The translations under genes and the position numbers were made by a program. Below are positions 7,518-16,916 of a stretch of DNA of 64,000 nt, piece after piece. The stretch is from SUG2458 sp963651465 (GTDB lineage Bacteria > Bacillota_I > Bacilli_A > RFN20 > CAG-826). The notes below the pieces were generated by a model. It did no database searches and was not told the DNA's origin. It was given only the letters and a program-made list of their open reading frames with translations. How positions within the stretch are numbered: position 1 is the first letter of the stretch; every line of letters begins with the position of its first letter. The stretch spans positions 1 through 64,000 of the forward strand of contig CAVJPS010000010.1 in the NCBI GenBank assembly GCA_963651465.1, in the 5' to 3' direction.

Positions 7518-9821
7518 TTAGATTGTTTCGTAAGCACCAGTTGAAGTGTTAAAGTTGTAGTAACCTAAGACAATACCCATACCTTGATAGTATAAGCATA
7601 AGTGATCACCTTTGAATAAGTCATTAGTTGAATTAATTTCACTTACTGTATAAGGATCAATTAATGATGTAGCAGAAACTGTTGGGACATAAATACCTTT
7701 ACCTGAAACAGTTTCATCTGTTGAAGTACATGAAACAAATGCAGGATAGCCAAGTTTTGTACTACCTTGATAATAGTTTTGAGAAGCAGTATCACCATTT
7801 GCTGTATTAACAGTTGATACATTACCTTCTTGGAAGTCAAATGTATGTCCTTCACCGAATTTAATTGAACCACCAACTAATGTAGAAGTCATACCTTCAG
7901 CAGAACCACTCTTATAGAAAATAATTAAGTTCAGATATTTATTTGTGTTTTCTGTATTTGCAGATTTCTTTAAGAATGAACGTCCAGCAGCATTGAATAA
8001 TGGGTCTAATGACATAATATTTGAAGCAGCATCAGATGCGCCTGCAAATTGTTGGAACCATCCTTCTTGACCATTAACGTATGATTCAAGAGTTGATGCA
8101 CTATCAATAACGATATTTGAGTTGATATCATCAGATGTAAGAGGTTGATTATCACTACCAATTAAACAGTCAGCAATAATAATAGGGCCACCACAGCCAA
8201 TCATTTCTGAATTTTTAATATTAACATTTGAACCCCAACAGTAAACGAAACTGTTAAAGTTATCATATGATTTACAATTTTCAATGTTGAATTCGTTATT
8301 GTAGTTATCATCTGGCATATATGTAATATACCAAGTACGTGTAATACAGTTTTCAAACTTTGCCTTTGTGTGATGGCTTTTCATAAAGATTAAACCACCA
8401 CCATAATGTAATGCATTTAATCTAGCTGTATTACCGTTTAAACTTATTCCTTGTATACTAAATGAAGGGTCATTGTTTTTAGTAGTTTCTTGTGTGCTAT
8501 TTGTATAAATTAAAGTTGCGTGTGATACAATTGCATCTTGATCTGGAACCTTGTATGATCCACTACCAGAATCTGAATCGCCTTCCCATGTTACTAAAGG
8601 AATCTTAGATGTATCAAGAGTGAAGTAGTTACCAATAATTGAAGATTCACTACCTGGTGCACCATAATGATAATAAATATTTTTCCAATCTTTTAATGAT
8701 CCTTTTAAGGTAGTATATGATTCGTTGTAGCCTAAATCATTTTCGTTCCAAATAAAACGTGATGGGAAATCAGCAGTTGTAATTGAAATATCGCGTTGTA
8801 ATAATAATTTGTTGTATGAAACATCGGTTGGAATGCCATTTGCTTGCTTCCATGTTGTCCATGAAGTTGAATCAGCATCTGTTCTACCATTTAAAACTCT
8901 ATTTTCAAATAACGATAATTCTTTAGCTGAATATACGTTATAACCATCAACAACGTTTACTTCGTATTGAACTTTATAATAAATATTGTAATCAGCAGAT
9001 TTCTTTTGATTTTCAGTTAATCCTTGTGGTTCAACTGTTACTCTAAATGATGAGCCAATAGCAGCTTCATTAAAATCGATTTTAACTTCGTTGTAGTCAA
9101 CACTATCAGTATAATCATCAATAGTAACACTTTCATATGTAGTATTATCACTACCTAATTTTTCTAAACTAATTAAATATTCCCATGAAGCATTATATGT
9201 GACAGGATTTTCACTACTATCAATAAATGATGTAACAGGTTTAAATTCAACACTACTATCATCACCAACTTGATGAGCTAAATCTGTAACTTTAAATGTT
9301 TTTTGGTCATCAGTTTGTACTTTTTTATTTGTATCAAATTTAACAAAGTCAGAGTTCTTTTGAATTTGTGAAACATAAACTTCTTGAATATCTTTGTTTA
9401 CAACAGTAATAGTAATAGTTTTTGCTAAACTTGTATTAGCAACTGGTGTAATTGTAATTGTAACAGTTGATTTAAAAACTGAAACATTTTTTGCAGTGAT
9501 TAAACCATTTGCGTCAATTGTTGCAATTGTAACATCGCTTGATGAATAAGTAATTGCACTTTCAAGGTTTTTAAGTGTAGCAGTAACTTGTAAAGTTGTG
9601 CCAACATTCATTTCAGTGACATTACCTGCTGTAGTAACTTCTAAAGATGGAGTAGTATCTTCAGGATCTACAGGGTCAACTGGATCTACAGGATCTACAG
9701 GATCTACAGGGTCAACTGGTTCAACTGGGTCTACAGGATCTTTTTCTTTACAGCTTGTTAAACCACCTACTAATGAAAATAGTCCAACAAGTGAAAGAGT
9801 GAAAATAAATTTTCTTTTCAT
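7518..9821 (-). CDS. Large surface lipoprotein with Pro-Val-Asp repeat stalk, Ig-like and beta-helix-like regions
   Basis: A 767-residue exported protein. The signal peptide ends in the lipobox LTSC (Cys24), so it should be lipid-anchored on the outer face of the membrane. Residues 28-55 are a PVD tripeptide repeat that probably acts as a stiff spacer. Residues about 57-140 resemble a bacterial Ig-like (Big2) domain, with the sequence TYSSSDVTIATIDANGLITA. From about 420 to 560 there are short repeated strands rich in Asn and Cys (FNIENCKSYDN, NIKNSEMIGCGG), like a right-handed parallel beta-helix. No catalytic residues can be assigned. It is the last gene of the ABC-exporter operon, behind the small anchored protein, and may be a substrate or partner of that transporter (inference). 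Confidence 0.75.
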   Translation of the reverse strand: MKRKFIFTLSLVGLFSLVGGLTSCKEKDPVDPVEPVDPVDPVDPVDPVDPVDPEDTTPSLEVTTAGNVTEMNVGTTLQVTATLKNLESAITYSSSDVTIATIDANGLITAKNVSVFKSTVTITITPVANTSLAKTITITVVNKDIQEVYVSQIQKNSDFVKFDTNKKVQTDDQKTFKVTDLAHQVGDDSSVEFKPVTSFIDSSENPVTYNASWEYLISLEKLGSDNTTYESVTIDDYTDSVDYNEVKIDFNEAAIGSSFRVTVEPQGLTENQKKSADYNIYYKVQYEVNVVDGYNVYSAKELSLFENRVLNGRTDADSTSWTTWKQANGIPTDVSYNKLLLQRDISITTADFPSRFIWNENDLGYNESYTTLKGSLKDWKNIYYHYGAPGSESSIIGNYFTLDTSKIPLVTWEGDSDSGSGSYKVPDQDAIVSHATLIYTNSTQETTKNNDPSFSIQGISLNGNTARLNALHYGGGLIFMKSHHTKAKFENCITRTWYITYMPDDNYNNEFNIENCKSYDNFNSFVYCWGSNVNIKNSEMIGCGGPIIIADCLIGSDNQPLTSDDINSNIVIDSASTLESYVNGQEGWFQQFAGASDAASNIMSLDPLFNAAGRSFLKKSANTENTNKYLNLIIFYKSGSAEGMTSTLVGGSIKFGEGHTFDFQEGNVSTVNTANGDTASQNYYQGSTKLGYPAFVSCTSTDETVSGKGIYVPTVSATSLIDPYTVSEINSTNDLFKGDHLCLYYQGMGIVLGYYNFNTSTGAYETI
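9663..9744 (-). repeat. 9-bp tandem repeat coding for Pro-Val-Asp units
   Basis: About nine copies of a 9-base unit related to GGATCTACA, with variants GGGTCAACT and GGTTCAACT, lie inside the lipoprotein gene. Each copy adds one PVD triplet, so changes in copy number would lengthen or shorten the stalk without shifting the frame. Confidence 0.85.
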
Positions 9822-9838
9822 ATTTTTAATTCCTTTCT

Positions 9839-10312
9839 TTATAAAATTCCAGATCTCTTAGCATCTAACATTAACTTAATGGATGCGCCACCGATTTTAT
9901 CATTAGCATATACTGTTAAATTAAATTTTCCTCCACGAGAGAAATTAACTAAGCAAGAGGAATCAGTATAACTTTCTGATGTAGCAATTTCATTACTTTC
10001 ATCGTATGAAAACGTTAAAGTTTTTTTAGTTGCGTTGTCGGGGCTACATCTAAATTTAAGTTCAAATGAATATGGATAAGAAATCTTGTTATCATAACCT
10101 AGTCGGATAATACAATCAAAATCATCTGTTTCTTGTACCCAACTATTTGCTTTTGCTTCTTCTAATGTATAGATAGTAACGTCGTCATTGATACATGTAA
10201 TGGATTCAACATATGTAATTGGATTAAAAATTTGAATTTTTAATTGGAATCCTACAAATACCATAGACAAGATATAGATAATACCAATAATAAATGCAAC
10301 TGTTTTTTTCAT
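9839..10312 (-). CDS. Small membrane-anchored exported protein of unknown function
   Basis: I do not recognise this protein. It has one N-terminal hydrophobic segment (MKKTVAFIIGIIYILSMVFVG) and about 130 polar, beta-rich residues that should face outward. An alternative start is GTG at 10324. I prefer ATG 10312 because AGGTGA at 10321-10326 is placed 8 bases before it; that site overlaps the TGA stop of the upstream permease, a sign of coupling. It lies between the ABC permease and the beta-helix lipoprotein, so it may be an accessory or adaptor piece of the same transport system. Confidence 0.7.
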   Translation of the reverse strand: MKKTVAFIIGIIYILSMVFVGFQLKIQIFNPITYVESITCINDDVTIYTLEEAKANSWVQETDDFDCIIRLGYDNKISYPYSFELKFRCSPDNATKKTLTFSYDESNEIATSESYTDSSCLVNFSRGGKFNLTVYANDKIGGASIKLMLDAKRSGIL

Positions 10313-10320
10313 AATTGATA

Positions 10321-12063
10321 TCACCTACTTTCTATATCATAGTAGAAGCCTTTAACATTGACATTAAACATAATAATTCCAATTACACTACATAAAACGC
10401 CAATAATTAAAACCTCAATGCCGGCTCTTAAATAAGAGCCATCTTGAACACGTGCTTCATTTAATAAGAAATAGGATGCAAAAGCAATTACAAATGAAGC
10501 AATAAAAGCTACAATTGTTGCCTTTGTTTCGTTCTTATTACCGTTAGTATTACCAACAGTAGCATAATGTTCATTTTCAGGATGAATGATATCTAAAATT
10601 GCACTAAAGAATATTAACGCAACTTGGAAACCAATAAATCCTATTGTAAGTAAAACACAAATAAATTTATCTAACGTAGTAAAATTACTAAATACAATCA
10701 TAGATGCAATTATTGATAAAGAACTCATGATTATAAAAATAAATAATTTACATGCTAAAGCCCAATAAATTTTTACTGGTTTAGTACGTTTGATATATGC
10801 AGCACGACCTTCAATTGTATAAATAGATGCAATCTTAGAATTAGCTGCAAAAATAGGTAAAGTAATTAATAAGAAGTTAAAGAAATACGAATACATTTCG
10901 CCTTTAGTGTTAATATCCATAACACTAAATACTTTATTCATGAGTAAGATTAATACTGGTACGATTATATAAGTAATAATAGTACTAGAAATAGACTTAA
11001 TATCACGGAATTGTAATTTTAATTCTTTAAGTAAAAATGTTGACCATTTGTCGTGTTCGATATTTGGTAATTGTTTATCGTAAACTTTTTTATTAAATTC
11101 ATTATTTGTTGTCATCATATAGAAGAACATAGGGTAAGTTACTCCAAATGCTAAACCAATAAGAGCAGCAACAATAGCTACCATAATAACAAATCGTAAT
11201 AATGTCCACCAACTTAATGAATATGAAAGCGAAGGATAAACAGTATCACCAATAATAATACGAACAAAGTTATAAACAAGAACCATCTTTTTCTCTACAA
11301 ATAGCATTGCATCACGAATCTTATTAATATAAGTAGCAGATTCTTGAATAATGTTAATGCTAGGTGGAATCATTAAAATAACTTTAACGACTAAATAAGT
11401 CACTGCCCCAATAATAGCTAAATAAGTAATGTATTGAAGGACTGGTACTTTAATATATAATCTTTTAATAAAGAATGCTGGTATTGATAAAATCGCACCA
11501 ATCAAAACTGGTATTGCGACGAAGAATAGCATCGGAATTACCATCCAGAAAAATGAAATTGCTTGAATATATGTATGAGCTGCAAATAAACAAGCATATA
11601 TAACTGGAATTGTAAAAAACAATGCTTTCTTTAATTCATCAAGATAATAAACAATAAGTTTTGAGAAGAATAAGGTACCTCCATTAACTGGTAACGTAAC
11701 AAGTACCTTATTGTCTTCATCAATATAAAGACTATTAACTAAACCAATCGTACATGAAATAATCGAAAGTACAAACATAATAGCAATCATTAAAATTGCT
11801 AAACGTAAACACTCAGTATGATAGAATATGCCAAGTCTTACTAAAACAAGAATAATTAAATAAGTTATTGCAAATACAACAGCAAATTTAACAATACCAA
11901 AGATAATAACTTGAATTGTCTTTTTAAAAGACTTTGTCCACGATAAATCGACCTTATCGCGTAATTGCATTTTAGTTAAAGTGAAAAGTTTACTTTGAAA
12001 TATTTTTTTAAAGAAATTTCCGATTTTGGTAAAGAAATCGTGAACTTTATGTTTAGCAGTCAT
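10321..12063 (-). CDS. ABC-2-like exporter permease
   Basis: A 580-residue protein with about 12 predicted membrane segments in two groups, separated by a central cytoplasmic stretch (about residues 300-350). The N-terminal amphipathic basic region (KLFTLTKMQLRDKVDLSW) and the helix pattern match ABC exporter permeases of the ABC-2 type. It starts 5 bases after the stop of the ATPase fusion gene and has GGAGAA upstream, so ATPase and permease come from the same message. The substrate is unknown. The lipoprotein and small anchored protein downstream suggest a surface polymer or protein, as inference only. Confidence 0.8.
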   Translation of the reverse strand: MTAKHKVHDFFTKIGNFFKKIFQSKLFTLTKMQLRDKVDLSWTKSFKKTIQVIIFGIVKFAVVFAITYLIILVLVRLGIFYHTECLRLAILMIAIMFVLSIISCTIGLVNSLYIDEDNKVLVTLPVNGGTLFFSKLIVYYLDELKKALFFTIPVIYACLFAAHTYIQAISFFWMVIPMLFFVAIPVLIGAILSIPAFFIKRLYIKVPVLQYITYLAIIGAVTYLVVKVILMIPPSINIIQESATYINKIRDAMLFVEKKMVLVYNFVRIIIGDTVYPSLSYSLSWWTLLRFVIMVAIVAALIGLAFGVTYPMFFYMMTTNNEFNKKVYDKQLPNIEHDKWSTFLLKELKLQFRDIKSISSTIITYIIVPVLILLMNKVFSVMDINTKGEMYSYFFNFLLITLPIFAANSKIASIYTIEGRAAYIKRTKPVKIYWALACKLFIFIIMSSLSIIASMIVFSNFTTLDKFICVLLTIGFIGFQVALIFFSAILDIIHPENEHYATVGNTNGNKNETKATIVAFIASFVIAFASYFLLNEARVQDGSYLRAGIEVLIIGVLCSVIGIIMFNVNVKGFYYDIESR

Positions 12064-12068
12064 GAAGC

Positions 12069-14357
12069 TTATATTTCTCCTTGAATTGTAGGTTCGTTTT
12101 CTTTTTCACTTTTTTCTTCTAAGTTATCATCGTAGGATTCACCAATTGTATCAAGATAGAATTGTTCAAGTGTAGTACCACTTTGTTCAATTTCTTTAAC
12201 AGTCTTAACACATTGAATTTCACCTTTTTTAATAATAGCTATTCTTTCACAAAGTTTTTCAACAATATCAATGATATGAGAAGAGAAGAAAACAATATTT
12301 CCTTCTTTTGCGTGTTCTTTCATACATTCTTTAACTTGGTAAATTGAAGTAGGGTCTAAACCAGTTAATGGTTCATCTAAAATCCAGACACGTGGATTGT
12401 GAACTAAAGCTGACATAATAGTAATCTTTTGTTTCATACCATGAGAATAAGTTTTAATCTTATTATCAATAGAAGCTTCCATTTGGAATAATTTGATGTA
12501 TTTATTTAATCTTGCATCACGTTCTTCTTGAGAAACTCCATAAATATCAGCTATATAGTTAACGTATTCACGTCCTGATAATTTTTCATAAAGTGCATAA
12601 TGATCAGGTACAAAACCAATTAATTGTTTTGCTTGAACTGATTGAGTTTTAACATCGTAACCACAAATTGAAATATTGCCTTCTGAAATAGGTTGAATTC
12701 CAACAGTAGATTTAATAATAGTTGATTTACCTGCACCGTTTGGGCCAAGGAAACCAAAAATTTCACCGCCGTGAACTTCTAAATTAGCATCTTTTACAGC
12801 ATAAATCTTACTTGATGCATAACGTTTAGAAAAATGTTTAAGTTCAAATTTAATTCCTGCATTTGGATCCATTGGTAATTCAGTTCCCCTTTCTCCCATC
12901 TGACACGATAAGGCATATTGATCTAATTTAATTGCTTTTAGTCGGTTATGTAATTCACCATGTCTATCAGCAATATCGAAGAATAATTGATAAATAAACC
13001 AACAAGCAAGTGTAATTAATACGTATGCAAAGTAATAAATAACTTGATATGCTGGGTGGAACACAAGTACGTGTCCATTTAAAGTAATATTAGCGGTAAA
13101 AGCAAATAAATCTTCTGCCCACCTACCTAACTTATCAGCAATAAAATCTGAGTTAATGAAGAAGAAGTCAACTGTTGAGCCTTCTGCATTACCGTAATGT
13201 ACTGATGTAAAGTAAGCGTTTAAGAATAAAACTAATAAGAAATATAAAGCAAAGAAACCATTTGAATAGAAGAAATGTTTAAGTTTCGGTCTTTCAAATA
13301 ATTTAAGTGCCACACAAAGTATTGGCATAAAGAATGCAATATAGTGATTGTAATAGAATCTAACTGCGTTTTCAGCAAAAATGTTTAAACCTTCTGAATA
13401 GTTAGGTAACAACATTGCAAACAATGCACCAGCTACGTTAATAAATAACGTAAAATAAAACAATCTTTTTGTTTTAAAGATTGTGCATATTGGCATTAAT
13501 ATCATTGCCGTATTACAAATGTGTAGAGGCCAGCTCCATGGTTGAGTAAGATTGGTATAGTTATATACCGCCATGAAATTCGTAAGAGTTCCACAGCTAA
13601 TAAAAGTTAACGAGAAACGAATTATATTTTCTGGTTTATTTCTTAATGTAAAGTAGATTATAACCGGTAATATAATTGCAAGATAAATAAGTGCACGATG
13701 TACTCTACTAAAATCATCTAAATTAAATGAACCTTTAAATTTTACAAATCCAAATAGGAATTGAAGCATATAAGGTGGCATTGTTGTTATAGATAAAAGT
13801 AAGAATATACCAATAAACTTAAATATATCTTTTACGTTCTTTTCAAACGAATGATCAACTATCCAATAATATATACAGAAAGCCAACTCTAAACCTTGTT
13901 CTACGCCAAGAAGGCCAACAAGCGCTGAGAGATGTGTGTCGCCTTGTAACATTTCACAAATCGGATAGAAAAATCCTATTGATAACACTGTAATGATAGG
14001 TGCAACGTATTTAGCTAAATTTTTAATAACTTTGAAATCAAAGAAATTTCTAAACATTAAGATTAATGCAACTGTAATATTTCCCCATATAAGAGCAGCA
14101 CTACATACTCCAACAAGATATGAACTGAAAGATTTATCTGAACGAGAAAATCCAATAATCTCACGAATATCGGTTAGACCATCTTGAGTACCGGATATAT
14201 ATGATTGAGTACGCATTATAAAAACAAGGATTAATAATGAAGTTAGAACACACTCAAAAATACGGATTAATTTTCCGTTTTTTGAAAGTAAACGTATTAA
14301 AGCTAATGGAACAAGTCCAATTAACAAACCAGCAACTGTAAATAAGTAGAAATACAT
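12069..14357 (-). CDS. Fusion of a YwaF/TMEM164-like membrane domain with an ABC transporter ATPase
   Basis: A 762-residue protein with two parts. Residues 1-460 contain about ten or more membrane segments and the motif WPLHICN at 276-282, the signature of YwaF-type membrane proteins. Residues about 502-735 form a full ABC ATPase: Walker A GPNGAGKST (538-546), signature YSHGM (637-641), Walker B VWILDEP (657-663) and switch His694. This is normally a soluble subunit of ABC-2 exporters. The fusion would tether the ATPase to a membrane domain other than the transport channel itself, since the permease is encoded next door. The frame is continuous across the junction with no sign of an assembly error. 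The C-terminus is acidic. Confidence 0.85.
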   Translation of the reverse strand: MYFYLFTVAGLLIGLVPLALIRLLSKNGKLIRIFECVLTSLLILVFIMRTQSYISGTQDGLTDIREIIGFSRSDKSFSSYLVGVCSAALIWGNITVALILMFRNFFDFKVIKNLAKYVAPIITVLSIGFFYPICEMLQGDTHLSALVGLLGVEQGLELAFCIYYWIVDHSFEKNVKDIFKFIGIFLLLSITTMPPYMLQFLFGFVKFKGSFNLDDFSRVHRALIYLAIILPVIIYFTLRNKPENIIRFSLTFISCGTLTNFMAVYNYTNLTQPWSWPLHICNTAMILMPICTIFKTKRLFYFTLFINVAGALFAMLLPNYSEGLNIFAENAVRFYYNHYIAFFMPILCVALKLFERPKLKHFFYSNGFFALYFLLVLFLNAYFTSVHYGNAEGSTVDFFFINSDFIADKLGRWAEDLFAFTANITLNGHVLVFHPAYQVIYYFAYVLITLACWFIYQLFFDIADRHGELHNRLKAIKLDQYALSCQMGERGTELPMDPNAGIKFELKHFSKRYASSKIYAVKDANLEVHGGEIFGFLGPNGAGKSTIIKSTVGIQPISEGNISICGYDVKTQSVQAKQLIGFVPDHYALYEKLSGREYVNYIADIYGVSQEERDARLNKYIKLFQMEASIDNKIKTYSHGMKQKITIMSALVHNPRVWILDEPLTGLDPTSIYQVKECMKEHAKEGNIVFFSSHIIDIVEKLCERIAIIKKGEIQCVKTVKEIEQSGTTLEQFYLDTIGESYDDNLEEKSEKENEPTIQGEI

Positions 14358-14445
14358 ATACTTGTTCTTCCTTCCTTAATTTTATCCTCATAACGATTTT
14401 AACACAAAAATGTAAATAGTTAAATTATATTAGTGAAAGTTTTAA

Positions 14446-15423
14446 TTATTTAATTGGTTCAATATAGAATTTACCATATACCTGATTAACAGGAATGACA
14501 TTAACAAATGATTTTTCATCTTCGTTTCTTACTAATTTAATAACTTTATCAACTTCGTTAACAGAAACATCAATAATAATCATTTTTAAATTAGTGCCAC
14601 TAAAAGCACCTTTAACATCAACAACAGTGCATCCATGTGGGAATGCAGATATTAATAAAGAAGGTAAGTCTTCTTTAGTTGTAAAGATTTGAATTTGTGC
14701 TTTCTTATTACGTTTAACAATATTATCGATAATAAGTGAACTAGTAAAGCAATATACTAGAGTATATAGAAGAACAACAAATGAATCATGATTTTGAATA
14801 TATGCTAAAACAGTGAATACTGTAATAATTACGCCATTAATACCAAATGAATATTTACCAATGCTTGTAGACTTCTTAATTGAGAACCAATAAGAAATAA
14901 CATCAAAACCTCCACCAGATGCTCCAATAACGAAAGCAGTTGAACTACTTAAACCTGTACATATACCAGCAAATAAAGCTCTAGAAATAAAATCATCATT
15001 AACTGCAAAATTTGCTACTAATTCTTGAGGAATAATTGAGTTAAATAATGATACAAATGCAATATTTATTAAGGTTAATATAGCAAAACGTCTACCAATA
15101 CCCTTCCAAGCAAGAATAAGAACTGGAATATTTATTGCAAAATAAAGAATAGAAATTAAATAATGTGATGTTTGAGCTTCAAGATTTTTTCCAATTATTA
15201 ATTCAACAATTTGTTCAATTATTTGTGAAACACCAGATACACCACCAGATGCTAATTTAACGGCGCCAGTTGGAGCAATAAATGATCTAAAACCGAAAGC
15301 AAAAATAAATGCACTAAAAATATCTACAAGGATACACCATATCCAATTCATAGTAATTTTTAGTTTTGCATGTTCAAACATAAAATCATTAAATTTTTTG
15401 TTGAATCGTTCTCTATTCGTCAT
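14446..15423 (-). CDS. YitT-family membrane protein (DUF2179)
   Basis: A 325-residue protein with five or six membrane helices and a C-terminal soluble domain. The sequence GAVKLASGGVSGVSQII after the first helix and the end domain (from KKAQIQIFTTKED) with HGCTVVDVKGAFSG match the YitT family. Its transport or signalling role is not established. It is transcribed alone, 88 bases downstream of the ABC operon start on the same strand; no common promoter is apparent, since the operon reads away from it. Confidence 0.85.
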   Translation of the reverse strand: MTNRERFNKKFNDFMFEHAKLKITMNWIWCILVDIFSAFIFAFGFRSFIAPTGAVKLASGGVSGVSQIIEQIVELIIGKNLEAQTSHYLISILYFAINIPVLILAWKGIGRRFAILTLINIAFVSLFNSIIPQELVANFAVNDDFISRALFAGICTGLSSSTAFVIGASGGGFDVISYWFSIKKSTSIGKYSFGINGVIITVFTVLAYIQNHDSFVVLLYTLVYCFTSSLIIDNIVKRNKKAQIQIFTTKEDLPSLLISAFPHGCTVVDVKGAFSGTNLKMIIIDVSVNEVDKVIKLVRNEDEKSFVNVIPVNQVYGKFYIEPIK

Positions 15424-15553
15424 AATCTAAATCTCCCCTAAATATTCTATACTTTTTCTATTAAAAAACAATAAAAAAATGGTTTTATTATTCAAATATA
15501 TTTTAAGTTTTTTTTATTGTCGTTTTTTTTCTATTAAAATTGGTATTTCGTTA

Positions 15554-15582
15554 TTGAAAAGAATTCAATTAAATGATAATAT
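15554..15582 (+). promoter_or_regulatory. Sigma-A promoter of the anchored thioredoxin-like gene
   Basis: TTGAAA and TAATAT separated by 17 bases, 37 bases before the ATG, with AGGAGG as ribosome binding site. Confidence 0.7.
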
Positions 15583-15618
15583 TATATCGCTATATTAAAA
15601 AATATAGGAGGTCTTACA

Positions 15619-16383
15619 ATGAAAAAATTTTTTGGAGCAATTGGACGCTTCTTTGCTAAAATTTGGAACTGGATTAAAGAAACAGCTTGGGTTCAACCAT
15701 TATTAATCGTTGGTTTAATCTTTGGAGTTATCTTCTCAATCCCAGCAATTACTAAAGGTATTAAACAATTACAAGAAAATGGTTCTAATTATAGATACAT
15801 TAATAAGAACAATATCTTAGCTAGTGAATTATTATCATATGAAAGCAAATATGAAGATGATGCTGCTAAAGGATTAGATGAAGCATTAGGCGATGCAAAC
15901 GAAACATCAAAATTCTTAATTTGTGTTGTTACTTCTGATAACTCAACAGTTATTAACGCAGAAAAAGGTTTCAAATATTTATTAAATGATGAACCTGGTG
16001 CATTCTTCGATGATGACCATAAATATGCTAACGTCAAATTCTTATATCAATGGGAAAAAGGCGACGAAGATGATGACGACATCAAGAAAAAATGGAGAAA
16101 TGATGTTAACTCTTACCTTGATTGGGAAGAAAAACACCATGACGAAATTGAAATTGCATATAAAGATACTTGTACAAAATATGGTAAAGATTGGAAAGAC
16201 TATGGCGATGATTCAAATGGTTCATTATCAAAAGGTGTCTTACCAACTCCTGCAATGATTCTTTTCGAAGAAGGTAAAATCACAGATGTCTACTTCAGTG
16301 TTGATGGAGAAACAAAAGCTGCTAAAGCTCAATTTATTAAAGATTTCTACTTCCATGAAGGCGACTTCGATGCTGAAAAATAA
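15619..16383 (+). CDS. Membrane-anchored protein with a possible thioredoxin-like fold
   Basis: A 254-residue protein with an amphipathic start, one transmembrane segment at about residues 32-50 and a large acidic outer domain rich in Asp, Glu and Lys. KFLICVVTSDNST at about 97-109 followed much later by LPTPAMILFEEGKI resembles the first strand and the cis-proline strand of thioredoxin-fold proteins. No CxxC motif is present and only two or three cysteines remain, so it is unlikely to be a classical oxidoreductase. The fold assignment is my reading, not proven. The gene has a strong promoter (15554-15582), a perfect AGGAGG site and its own terminator, which suggests high expression. Confidence 0.6.
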   Translation: MKKFFGAIGRFFAKIWNWIKETAWVQPLLIVGLIFGVIFSIPAITKGIKQLQENGSNYRYINKNNILASELLSYESKYEDDAAKGLDEALGDANETSKFLICVVTSDNSTVINAEKGFKYLLNDEPGAFFDDDHKYANVKFLYQWEKGDEDDDDIKKKWRNDVNSYLDWEEKHHDEIEIAYKDTCTKYGKDWKDYGDDSNGSLSKGVLPTPAMILFEEGKITDVYFSVDGETKAAKAQFIKDFYFHEGDFDAEK

Positions 16384-16403
16384 TATCTAAAATTAAGGCA
16401 AAC

Positions 16404-16431
16404 AAAAACTTCCTGATTAGGAAGTTTTTTT
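16404..16431. terminator. Terminator between convergent genes
   Basis: Stem AACTTCCT / AGGAAGTT with a T7 run. It ends the thioredoxin-like gene and probably also coaD on the opposite strand. Confidence 0.85.
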
Positions 16432-16435
16432 GTTA

Positions 16436-16912
16436 CTATTTTTTTAAATTAAATTTAGAAATAACATTAGCAGGTACAAGTCCTTCTAGTGAATGACCAT
16501 TTAAAAATAATTCTTTAACAGTTGAAGAAGATATAAAATGGCTGCTTGTATTTGACATTAAGAATACCATTTCAATTTCTTTAGAAATATAGTTATTAGC
16601 AGCACTTAATTGAAATTCGTATTCAAAATCTGAAACAGCTCTTAAACCTCTAACTAATACTTTTGCGCCGTGTTCTAAAGCATATTTAACAGTTAAACCT
16701 TGATAAAAATCAACTTTAACATTTGGAATATGTTTAACTGCTTCTTTAATCATTTCAACTCTTTCTTCACATGTAAAGAAAGGCTTTTTTTGCGATGATA
16801 CTGCTACTAATACAGTTACTTCATCATATAATTTACTGGCACGTTCAATAATATCTAAATGACCATTTGTAATAGGATCAAAACTTCCAGGGTAAATTGC
16901 TTTAACATTCAT
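16436..16912 (-). CDS. coaD: Phosphopantetheine adenylyltransferase
   Basis: A 158-residue enzyme, the normal length. It transfers AMP from ATP to 4'-phosphopantetheine, the fourth step of coenzyme A synthesis. The nucleotidyltransferase motif YPGSFDPITNGHLD near the N-terminus (GHLD is the HxGH-type signature), the conserved VRGLR and the C-terminal ISSSTVKEL are all present. It is the last gene of the ylbF-rsmD-coaD block, 4 bases after rsmD, as in many Bacilli. Confidence 0.97.
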   Translation of the reverse strand: MNVKAIYPGSFDPITNGHLDIIERASKLYDEVTVLVAVSSQKKPFFTCEERVEMIKEAVKHIPNVKVDFYQGLTVKYALEHGAKVLVRGLRAVSDFEYEFQLSAANNYISKEIEMVFLMSNTSSHFISSSTVKELFLNGHSLEGLVPANVISKFNLKK

Positions 16913-16916
16913 AATG

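Noticed and set aside
9598..9861. Plus-strand frame with Gly-Ser-Thr repeats
   Set aside because: It is the antisense image of the PVD repeat and the lipoprotein signal peptide.
15986..16258. Plus-strand Met/Lys-rich frame
   Set aside because: Frame-shifted shadow within the thioredoxin-like gene, without its own ribosome site.
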